Source of the DNA: Loktanella sp. M215
GTDB lineage: Bacteria > Pseudomonadota > Alphaproteobacteria > Rhodobacterales > Rhodobacteraceae
Assembly: GCF_021735925.1 (NCBI RefSeq)
Contig: NZ_WMEA01000004.1
Span: 186,001 to 250,000 of the forward strand
Direction: 5' to 3'
Length of the DNA stretch: 64,000 nucleotides
Shown: positions 6,410 through 13,397 of the stretch, piece by piece
Numbering within the stretch: the stretch's first letter is position 1
Layout: each line of letters begins with the position of its first letter
The notes under the pieces: generated by a model
The model's input: the letters and a program-made list of their open reading frames with translations, nothing else
What the model was told of the DNA's origin: nothing
The model's database searches: none
Made by a program: the position numbers and the translations under genes

Positions 6410-8257
6410 TCAGGCCATACCTTCGGGAAGCCATGCGTTGATCCGGTCGATCTGATCTTCCGACAGGCCAAGGGCTGTGCGTGTCGCCGGGTCCGCAAAC
6501 AGGCTTTCCAGCTTTGCGGCCTTCTCGCCCTTCTTCAACTGCTCGAAGTTGGTCACGGTGGGGTGTCCTGCGACCAGTCCCAGAAGGTCGCTCCACAGAT
6601 CATTGAGGTAAGCGCCGTTCACGCGACCAAAGAAGTTCTCGGCGGTGGGTGTGAAGGTGTCGCGGGTGCGCTTGCTCGTCAGCTTGTCGATCATCGCGCC
6701 AAGGTCAGGGCTGCCGATGGTCAGGTGCGCGACCAGATAACGGTTCAACAGGTCCATGATCTTTGCATCGCCCCGCTTGCGAAACTTGGCAAACGCGGCG
6801 GCATGGTCGCGGTTGAACGGGCTGCGGTCGTCGGTGTCACAAACGGTCAGGCGCTTGTCCAGCACATAGCCGGTTTCCGTGGTCGGGACGTTCGGCACTT
6901 CGTCCGTGCGGACGCCGTAAGCGCGGTCGTATCCCATCTTCCCGCAAAGCTGGAAGGCCAGAAGATGAAGCGCCAATTTCGGGTCGTCCAGCATCGCGTT
7001 TTGACGTGCGCCGGTGCCGATCCGGTCCAGATCGCCGCGCAAGGTGTCGGAGATAGGCGACTTCGGCGCGGCCTCGGTCGTGGCATGGCGCGACGGCTGC
7101 AAGATACCTGCTTCAATGGCTGCGGCCTTGTCCTCGGCCCGGATGAAACCGGCCTCGACCTTCACGCTGCCGTCGTTGGTGACATAGATCACGACACCGC
7201 TTGTGGCCCGCTGCTCGTCGGTAAAGTCGCCGTCCCTCTTGGTTTGCAAGGCGTCCAGCTCAGTTGTGCCTTCCTCGTCCAGTGCATCGCCGTTCGCTAG
7301 TTCCACAAGTGCGTCATAACGCTCGGCCTCGGCCTCGGTCAGTTCGCCTTCGACGGGATAGACCTTGCCGAATTTGCGGTCCTGATCGAATTGATAGCTG
7401 ATGTAACCATCAGTGATTGCCTCGGCCCATTTCCAGCCATACGCGGCGGAGTAGTCGGCTGCGGTCTGGGTCAGCTTGGCGGCGAAAACCTCGTCCAGAA
7501 TGGCGGGGTCGTCAAAGGTCGTCACGTCAGCAAACAGGTCGCCACCCATGCGACCTCCTGCGGCGCTGTAGTCTGCCTCTCCGACAAACACGGCGCGGCG
7601 GTCGGTGCCTTTGACGCTGCCGGGTTTCAGGCGGGTCTTGATGGTGTAGTCGTTTAACCCGCCGTAGCCTTTGGCGATTTGCTCGATGTGAAGGGCCAAC
7701 ACCTCCAAGGTAAGAGCCTCGTCGTCGCTGATCGTGAACGCGGCTGCTTGGGACAGGCTCACGCTGCCGTCCCGCAAAGCGTCCAGCACCGGGGCGGGCA
7801 GATTGGACAGGGCCAGGCGGCGGTAAACGTGCTTCTCGGTCACGCCATAAGCGACGGCAATATCTGCGACCTTCACGCCGCGCTTCTCCATCGCGCCAAA
7901 GTCGCGGATTTCGTCTGCGGGGTGCAGATCCTCGCGCTGCGCGTTCTCGCTCGTCGCCCAAAACACGGCGGTCGCCTGATCGGGGGCCATACGGACGGTC
8001 ACGATCTGAAACCGGGGGTCGTCCTGCAACAGCGCCAAGGCGCGGTAACGGCGTCCACCCGCCACGATCCCGACCTTGCCAGTAGCATCGCGCAGGCCTG
8101 CCGGGCTTTGAATGAGGCCATGCTCTTGAATATTCGCGGCAAGTTCGACGATGGCATCGTCGTTCAGGATGGTGCGGGGGTTGATGTCGGAGAGGTAGAG
8201 GTCAGAGAACGGAATTTGCTCGTCGGTCGCTGTGGTGATCTGGGTCTGGTTGGTCAT
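6410..8257 (-). CDS. ParB/Spo0J-like protein, plasmid type
   Basis: A 615-residue protein, much longer than a standard ParB. Residues about 15-110 form a ParB N-terminal domain: INPRTILNDDAIVELAANI, GLIQSP, GGRRYRALALL, ENAQREDLHPADEI. A helix-turn-helix follows at about 125-150 (VADIAVAYGVTEKHVYRRLAL). The long C-terminal region has no recognised domain. No ParA ATPase is adjacent, so it may act as a regulator or plasmid-maintenance protein rather than a partition protein. Second gene of its operon. Confidence 0.8.
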   Translation of the reverse strand: MTNQTQITTATDEQIPFSDLYLSDINPRTILNDDAIVELAANIQEHGLIQSPAGLRDATGKVGIVAGGRRYRALALLQDDPRFQIVTVRMAPDQATAVFWATSENAQREDLHPADEIRDFGAMEKRGVKVADIAVAYGVTEKHVYRRLALSNLPAPVLDALRDGSVSLSQAAAFTISDDEALTLEVLALHIEQIAKGYGGLNDYTIKTRLKPGSVKGTDRRAVFVGEADYSAAGGRMGGDLFADVTTFDDPAILDEVFAAKLTQTAADYSAAYGWKWAEAITDGYISYQFDQDRKFGKVYPVEGELTEAEAERYDALVELANGDALDEEGTTELDALQTKRDGDFTDEQRATSGVVIYVTNDGSVKVEAGFIRAEDKAAAIEAGILQPSRHATTEAAPKSPISDTLRGDLDRIGTGARQNAMLDDPKLALHLLAFQLCGKMGYDRAYGVRTDEVPNVPTTETGYVLDKRLTVCDTDDRSPFNRDHAAAFAKFRKRGDAKIMDLLNRYLVAHLTIGSPDLGAMIDKLTSKRTRDTFTPTAENFFGRVNGAYLNDLWSDLLGLVAGHPTVTNFEQLKKGEKAAKLESLFADPATRTALGLSEDQIDRINAWLPEGMA

Positions 8258-8337
8258 GGGTTCGATCCTTGATGTGTCTGTAGGGAAGGGGAGGGGGGTG
8301 CCGCACCCGGTGGGCGCGGCGGGCCGCGCAGGCGGCT

Positions 8338-8733
8338 CTAGTATTCGTGGCGCTGCATGACGGTCAGGACGCGGCGGGTCGTAGCGGTGTCCTCGGGGGC
8401 AGCACTGCCGAACGTGTACTCGGTGTCGTAGAGGTCGATCTTCCAGAACAGCTTGACCGTCTCACCCGCTTCGATTGCCTCGAAAGCGCCAAAGGTGTGA
8501 TCCCCATAAGGGTCGTTGTCCTCGGTGAAGGTGTCGAACGTCTGCACGGCCCGCATGATCTGCACCTGTGCCCCTGCGGACAGGCTTGCCACGGCGCGCG
8601 TTACGATGATCTGGCCGGGAACGCTGACGTCTGCGCCCCATGTCTTGCGGAAACGGTCGTTCTGCTCTGCGATCTTCGCGGCACGGTCAATCTCGGCCTG
8701 CTCATCTGCCGACAGGGTGGTTTGGTCGTTCAT
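8338..8733 (-). CDS. DUF3768 domain protein
   Basis: A 131-residue protein; the start at 8733 was chosen because of AAAGGACC upstream and the exact match to the copy 1 arrangement. Family hallmarks are visible: NDRFRKTWG, VTRAV, FDTFTEDNDPYGDHTFGAFE, FWKIDLYD and VLTVMQRHEY. DUF3768 proteins are common on plasmids and islands of Rhodobacteraceae; their function is unknown. First gene of the operon leading into the ParB-like protein. Confidence 0.8.
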   Translation of the reverse strand: MNDQTTLSADEQAEIDRAAKIAEQNDRFRKTWGADVSVPGQIIVTRAVASLSAGAQVQIMRAVQTFDTFTEDNDPYGDHTFGAFEAIEAGETVKLFWKIDLYDTEYTFGSAAPEDTATTRRVLTVMQRHEY

Positions 8734-8795
8734 GGTCTTGGTCCTTTGCGGTGGTGCCACGTGTCCGGTCTGGTGCCGATACTCGGGCGAGGGGT

Positions 8796-9017
8796 CAGGC
8801 GAGGAAGCGCTTCAGCGCGCCCCTCTTCTGAAACCTTGCCTCCCGGCGAGGGCAGGGGGGGAACCGCCGCAATGCTGAAATCAAAGCCAAAGGGGAGGGG
8901 GATCACCCGGCCTGCACAAAGCCGCAGGCGCAGGAAGGACGGGGACACCCCTTTGGGTGCCGTATTTCAGGGTTGCGGTGGGGGACCGGCGGTCCCCGTC
9001 TCGCTTTCTTTTTCTCT
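8796..9017 (+). ncRNA. Candidate structured RNA, copy 2
   Basis: The same fold as copy 1. P1 pairs 8864-8881 with 8964-8981 (one G-G mismatch here), P2 and the inner hairpins are kept, and the 5' hairpin keeps its stem with a G-C to G-U change while the loop differs (TTCA instead of GAA). Stem-preserving changes with loop changes support selection on RNA structure. Confidence 0.55.
8981..9017 (+). terminator. Intrinsic terminator of the structured-RNA candidate, copy 2
   Basis: GGGGACC, loop GGC, GGTCCCC (8981-8997), then a T-rich pyrimidine tract. The hairpin is identical to that of copy 1, while the tract has drifted. Confidence 0.7.
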
Positions 9018-9264
9018 GAGCGGTGCAGCGGCGTATCGCGCTTGCGCGAACCCCGCACCGCGCCCCAGCGATCGGAACCCGTCAGGGCGCATCGGCACGG
9101 ACCAGGACGACCATGGCCGAAGGTTCGCGCACTGGCTCGGAGAGACAGGGCGCGGGCCATGCGGACAGGGAGGATGGGCCGGGACGTTGCGGGCGGAGGC
9201 CGGTCTGCCGGCGGGAGCCTGAGAAGCGCGGTGACACGCCTACAGGGCGGGGCAGTGGCCATGA

Positions 9265-9548
9265 CTTTCGATCTATCCAAGTGAGAATTTCACCCGTTCA
9301 AGTGTCGGCGGCCAGATGGAAAAGGCCCTACCCGCACGGCAGGTCTTGCCTTCTTCAGACGCACTTACGGATCACAGCTCACGTTCAGACTTCAATGAAT
9401 GCCGAACAATGGGTGGATGCTGAACGTTCAACAATCCCAGATCGATACGGAACAGAAGAAATGCAGTTCAAAGATTTTGCATATTCACCCTACGATCGAG
9501 GACGTTTTGATCTACCTGCTTTTTAGTGCTTAATCAGGAATTGCAAAA
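9265..9548. other. Gap after repeat copy 2
   Basis: No convincing gene. A 43-codon frame from the ATG at 9395 to 9526 has no clear ribosome site and no recognised product. The region marks the change from the mobile-type module to ordinary chromosome-like genes. Confidence 0.4.
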
Positions 9549-9941
9549 ATGATCCTTTACGCCGTGACCGCCGTCCTCTTCCTCGTCATCGATGTGATCA
9601 TGCTGACCCTCGTGATGAAGCCGCTGTTCACGCGCCACTTGGGCGATGCGATGCGGGACAGTCCGATGTTGGCGCCTGCGGGTCTTTTCTATCTCGCCTA
9701 TGTCGTGGGCCTTGTATTTTTGGTCTCGGCCCCCGCCTTCCGAGATGCGGCCCCGGGACGTGCGGCGCTGCACGGGGCTATCATCGGCGCGATGGCCTAC
9801 GGGACTTACGAATTCACCTCGATGTCGATCATGAAAGACTGGTCCTGGCAGATGGTCGCGACGGATACGATCTGGGGCGCTGCCCTGACGGGGTTCTGCG
9901 CATGGGCCGGGGTCGCTCTGATGTTGCGCTTCCAGGGCTGA
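9549..9941 (+). CDS. DUF2177 family membrane protein
   Basis: A 130-residue protein with four predicted membrane segments: ILYAVTAVLFLVIDVIML, GLFYLAYVVGLVFLV, ALHGAIIGAMAYGTYEF and WGAALTGFCAWAGVALML. Family features are the early D of FLVIDVIML and the YGTYEFTS segment. It sits in the inner membrane; function unknown. It appears to be a single gene. Confidence 0.8.
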   Translation: MILYAVTAVLFLVIDVIMLTLVMKPLFTRHLGDAMRDSPMLAPAGLFYLAYVVGLVFLVSAPAFRDAAPGRAALHGAIIGAMAYGTYEFTSMSIMKDWSWQMVATDTIWGAALTGFCAWAGVALMLRFQG

Positions 9942-10300
9942 CTCTATCGGGCCTGTCTCTCGGCCGGTTCAGTCTGACGGTGCCATGTGCAGGTCCGTCG
10001 ACTGAGTTATGTCGCTGAGGCTGCTGCCGGCGGTGCGGATCTGTTTGGACCATCTCATTCTTTCGAAAAGCAGAGCCATCGTCTCGCCGCGCGACCAAAA
10101 CTTCTCCTATTGAAAACCCCGCGACAAAGGTTGGTTAGAACGATTGACAATTGAGCGAATGAAGGCATGTAGGACCAACCGCGGGAGAGCTTTTTGAAAG
10201 AACGCCACTTGAATGGATCAATTTCAATTGACCCTCACTATTAATGCGTGGCAACTGCGCCGCACCGCTTTTGTAAGATAATGAGATAAGGAACGTAAAA
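9942..10300. other. Intergenic stretch without a recognised gene
   Basis: Nothing gene-like was found. The base composition falls towards AT-rich near 10200-10300, which should hold the promoter of the H-NS-like gene; its ribosome site AAGGAA lies just before 10301. Confidence 0.4.
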
Positions 10301-10624
10301 ATGGCAGACATCGATCTGAACAGCATGTCGCTGGACGACCTCAAGAAACTCCAGAAGAATGTGAACAAGGCCGTCGACGGCTACCAGGATAAGCAGCGCA
10401 AAGAGGCGCTTGCCGCGGCTGACGCCGCTGCACGGGAAATGGGCTTCACATTGGCCGAACTGACCGGAGTACCGGGCGCGAAGAAAACAAAAACTGTTTC
10501 GCCGCCGAAGTACCGCCATCCCGAAAATCCCGAGCAGACCTGGACCGGCCGCGGCCGTCAGCCGGACTGGATGAAGGACGCATTGGAAAACGGTCAGTCC
10601 AAAGACGAATTCCTGATCGCCTAA
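10301..10624 (+). CDS. H-NS/HvrA-like nucleoid-associated protein
   Basis: A 107-residue protein. The N-terminal half is a helical oligomerisation region (SLDDLKKLQKNVNKAVDGYQ). The C-terminus carries the H-NS DNA-binding motif TWTGRGRQPDWMKDAL preceded by PPKYRHPENPEQ. It is a cytoplasmic DNA-binding protein that usually silences AT-rich or acquired DNA; in Rhodobacter the relative HvrA also affects photosynthesis genes. The start has a good AAGGAA ribosome site. Confidence 0.85.
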   Translation: MADIDLNSMSLDDLKKLQKNVNKAVDGYQDKQRKEALAAADAAAREMGFTLAELTGVPGAKKTKTVSPPKYRHPENPEQTWTGRGRQPDWMKDALENGQSKDEFLIA

Positions 10625-10641
10625 TCTGTCCAAGGAGTTAT

Positions 10642-11334
10642 CTACCCGGCGGCAGTCATGCCGCCGTGGTCGGATTTGTGTGCCTCTCCGCTCTGATGGA
10701 TTACCATACGCTCGGCCGGGAAAGGTTTGATCAGTGCAAAGGCTTCGTCAGGCGTACCGGTCATCCACTGTGCGTAATCCTCGGGGGCGAGGATCATCGG
10801 CATCCGGTTCGGGTGGGTATCTATCACCAAGGCGTTCGGTGTTGTCGTAACCATTGAACTGCTCACCATCTCGCGCAGATCGCCGCCACCGTAGTTGCCC
10901 TTGTAGGACCTCCAAACGCCCGCCAGCGCAAAAGGTGGCCTCTCTTCGTCGCCGGTTACGCCGAACCAGACGTATGTAGCGGGGGTGTGGCCCTTCGCCT
11001 CGCAAAAGCTTGTGGCAGGGATCAGGCAGCGCCGCTCCTCAAAGCTCTTCCGCCAGAATTCTGACGTGCGGAGCTTGTCGTCGCGTGCGTTGTTCACGGC
11101 CTTCGGTTGAATCGGTTTGCCAGTCTTCTTCGACACCTGTGGCATCACGAAACCCCAATGCGCGGTTCGGAGCCAGCGGCTGCCGTCGTCGTTCATGCCA
11201 ACAATGGGCGCCATGCCCTTTGGAAAAATGGCGGTCAGCGGTTCAGCGTTTCCAAGATCGTCATGCGCCGCGTCGACCGCGAAGAGCTGTCGCATCGCGT
11301 CCTTGGCCATCGTGTTGGAGTAAAGATTGCACAT
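10642..11334 (-). CDS. SOS-response-associated peptidase (SRAP, HMCES/YedK family)
   Basis: A 230-residue protein. The start at 11334 was chosen because SRAP proteins begin Met-Cys and the exposed Cys2 is catalytic (MCNLYS). Other active-site signatures are the NNARDDKLRT segment and DTHPNRMPMILAPEDYAQWM. It forms a covalent thiazolidine crosslink to abasic sites in single-stranded DNA, protecting them during replication. It converges with the H-NS-like gene (17-bp gap). Confidence 0.88.
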   Translation of the reverse strand: MCNLYSNTMAKDAMRQLFAVDAAHDDLGNAEPLTAIFPKGMAPIVGMNDDGSRWLRTAHWGFVMPQVSKKTGKPIQPKAVNNARDDKLRTSEFWRKSFEERRCLIPATSFCEAKGHTPATYVWFGVTGDEERPPFALAGVWRSYKGNYGGGDLREMVSSSMVTTTPNALVIDTHPNRMPMILAPEDYAQWMTGTPDEAFALIKPFPAERMVIHQSGEAHKSDHGGMTAAG

Positions 11335-11606
11335 GACGGAATTAGACATATCCAGACCGGGTATCTCTACCGAGCCAAACACTGTTTCGGTGACTCTGCC
11401 TCTGCAAAGATCAGGCAATGCTTAGAAAACACTCCTCGTAACAGTTTGCCCGCTTGTATAATCAGTCGACGGTAAAGGAAGAGGGGGTGCGTTCCACTGG
11501 TTATGCCGGCAATCCGATAAAGCAAGAATGTTCAATGCCACAGTCGGAACTATGGAGATCTACACTTTTGGCCTTAATATCTCGCACGATTGTCTCTGAA
11601 AAATTT

Positions 11607-11774
11607 CTACTCAGACACTTTCTTGTGAGGATCCCCATCAGCGGCCAAACTACTTGGAGGAATAGAGTTGTCTTTCCTACGATCATCCGTTTGTTTTTTG
11701 TTTACCAATGAGAAGATCAAAGCTCCAAGCAGAGTGAACATTGCAAGAAGAGGCAACAGAAAATTGAAGTCCAT
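11607..11774 (-). CDS. 55-aa single-pass membrane protein
   Basis: A short frame read by eye. AAGGA lies 8 bases before the ATG at 11774. It encodes an N-terminal membrane helix (FNFLLPLLAMFTLLGALIF) and a polar tail (NKKQTDDRRKDN), stopping at 11607. It lies 87 bases downstream of the disrupted helical-bundle gene on the same strand and could be in its transcript. No family recognised. The rest of 11335-11861 shows no other gene. Confidence 0.5.
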   Translation of the reverse strand: MDFNFLLPLLAMFTLLGALIFSLVNKKQTDDRRKDNSIPPSSLAADGDPHKKVSE

Positions 11775-11861
11775 TTCAGAGGTCCTTGTTTTTAGGTCTA
11801 TTGCGAGTTCGAAATTGTATCGACTTTCAGCATTCCTTTTGCTGAAATTGGCCTCTCAGAC

Positions 11862-12290
11862 TTAGCCTGCCGGCAACTCTTCAACTTTGTCTTCAATCTC
11901 TCTGAACTGTTTGGTCAAACCGTCCGAGATATCGGTATCGCCATCGACAGTCCAATCTGCCATCGTAGTGTCATATATATCCAACAGCTTCTGCTCTCCG
12001 TCACGAACGGCCGTCAGTGAATCTTCATCAAGTCCGGTAATTCAGTCCCTGATTGTGACAACCGCCTGATTTACTGTTCCGCGAAAGGAATCGTCGTCCA
12101 CCCCGGTTTCCGAAAATCGTTCAAGCCAGTTCTCCAGTTGCGTCGCATGGTGACGATGCATGCGCTGCAGGTCCTCGATGATTGGCAAGATTTCAGGCTC
12201 GGCCCGTTCGACCATTGTATCATAACCTGACAGGATATCGTTGCTTGCAGTGTGAATGGTATGGAGCACTTGACTGGTATCGGTCGGCAT
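11862..12290 (-). pseudogene. Helical-bundle stress protein gene broken by one stop codon
   Basis: The first 82 codons (12290-12042) align with the intact 145-aa protein at 40617-41054 (shared VLHTIH, LPIIEDL, RGTVN and AVVT). At 12042-12044 a TGA stands where the paralogue has Trp (TGG). Reading on in the same frame gives a further ~60 codons that stay similar (DIYD, ADWTVDGD, KQFREIED) to a stop at 11862. One nonsense mutation therefore explains the short frame. A general-stress promoter motif is still present upstream. Confidence 0.8.
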
Positions 12291-12329
12291 TGGTCTACCT
12301 TTGATGTTAATGTCAGTGATTGCTGATCA

Positions 12330-12354
12330 AACGCCAAACATTGCCGTTAGTTCC
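12330..12354 (-). promoter_or_regulatory. EcfG-type promoter motif
   Basis: On the minus strand: GGAAC, 16 bases, CGTT, about 40 bases before the start of the disrupted helical-bundle gene. It matches the alphaproteobacterial general-stress consensus. Nothing else stands out in the AT-rich gap 12291-12611. Confidence 0.7.
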
Positions 12355-12611
12355 TATGGCTCAGATCGATTAAATGCCAAGTCTCAAAAGGTAGATCTGT
12401 TTTAACTTCAATAATAGCACACCTATTCGCACGACTTTTTGGAAAGGTCTGGCAAGAAATGATTTTTCTGATTTTTGACCTGAATTAAGTATCCCTGATT
12501 GGCGGGAACATTGTTGCAAAACGAATGAGCGTCCAAGCCGTCAGGTTCTGCCGCGAAACAATTTACGTTGTCGTTCATACCTCGGGTTATAGATATACAC
12601 TGTAGCTGCAG

Positions 12612-13397
12612 TTATAAGTGCAGGCGGTGGGGGGCCGACAGGACCTCACAGCGCCCGTCGCGGACCCGGGTAATCAGCGTCAGGTCTGCCCGGTCCGCCA
12701 GACGCACGGCATAGTCCGTTGCTGTCGAGACGGCAATGACCGTGGCCGCGCCCATCATCACTGCCTTCTGCACCATCTCGGTCGACACGCGCGACGTAAG
12801 TACGACAGCGCCCGAGGCTGGCGCAATACCGGCCCGCAGCAGGGCGCCGGCCAGTTTGTCGAGAGCATTGTGGCGACCCACGTCTTCCCGCGCCAAAACG
12901 ATGCCACGCCCGGGGATCAGAAAGCCTGCCGCGTGGCAGCCGTGGGTGCGGTCGTGCTCCGGCTGCAGTAATCGCAGCAGATCCGGCGCCCCACAAACCT
13001 GCGCTCGGGTCAGATGCACCGCGTCGGCGGAAAGGGGCGGGAGTTCGCGCTCAACCTTGTCCAGACTGTCGATCCCACAAAGTCCGCAGCCCACCGGCCC
13101 GATCATTGCCCGGTGCCGCGCTGCTGCCCTTGCCGCCGCTGCGGGCGTCAGCCACAACCGCGCCTCTGTGCCTTTGGCATGGGTCACGATCTCGATTTCG
13201 CGCAGCTCTGACGGGTCTCGGATTACACCCTCAGTCACAGCAAAGCCCAAAGCGAAATCTTCCAGGTCCGCGGGGCTTGCCATCATTACTCCCAACGTCA
13301 CGGCGTTGCAGACGATGGCGACGGGCCCTTCCCGCACCAGTTCCGGTCGCGCGGTCATCGGGTGCCCTGCCGAGAAAACAGCGCCCTGCACGGTCAC
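12612..13397 (-). CDS. fdhD: FdhD, formate dehydrogenase accessory sulfurtransferase
   Basis: A 261-residue protein. Diagnostic motifs are the Cys loop GCGLCGID (about 103-110), which shuttles sulfur, and EDVGRHNALDKLAGALL (about 168-184). FdhD transfers sulfur from a cysteine desulfurase to the bis-MGD molybdenum cofactor, needed for active formate dehydrogenases. It overlaps the upstream oxidoreductase gene by 4 bases (ATGA), so the pair is one operon and that enzyme is the likely client. Confidence 0.93.
   Translation of the reverse strand: MTVQGAVFSAGHPMTARPELVREGPVAIVCNAVTLGVMMASPADLEDFALGFAVTEGVIRDPSELREIEIVTHAKGTEARLWLTPAAAARAAARHRAMIGPVGCGLCGIDSLDKVERELPPLSADAVHLTRAQVCGAPDLLRLLQPEHDRTHGCHAAGFLIPGRGIVLAREDVGRHNALDKLAGALLRAGIAPASGAVVLTSRVSTEMVQKAVMMGAATVIAVSTATDYAVRLADRADLTLITRVRDGRCEVLSAPHRLHL

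Larger units (their letters stand above)
8733..9264 (+). repeat. ~530-bp intergenic repeat, copy 2
   Basis: Second copy of the 3803-4330 element, at an offset of 4930 bases in the first half and with small insertions after the terminator. It precedes the DUF3768 operon just as copy 1 precedes the 83-aa gene. Downstream the similarity stops abruptly at about 9264. Confidence 0.9.

Noticed and set aside
8258..8280. GGTTCGATCC resembling a tRNA T-loop
   Set aside because: No cloverleaf around it; it is the leader of the ParB-like gene.
9395..9526. 43-codon frame after repeat copy 2
   Set aside because: No ribosome site, no homologue recognised, in a transition zone.
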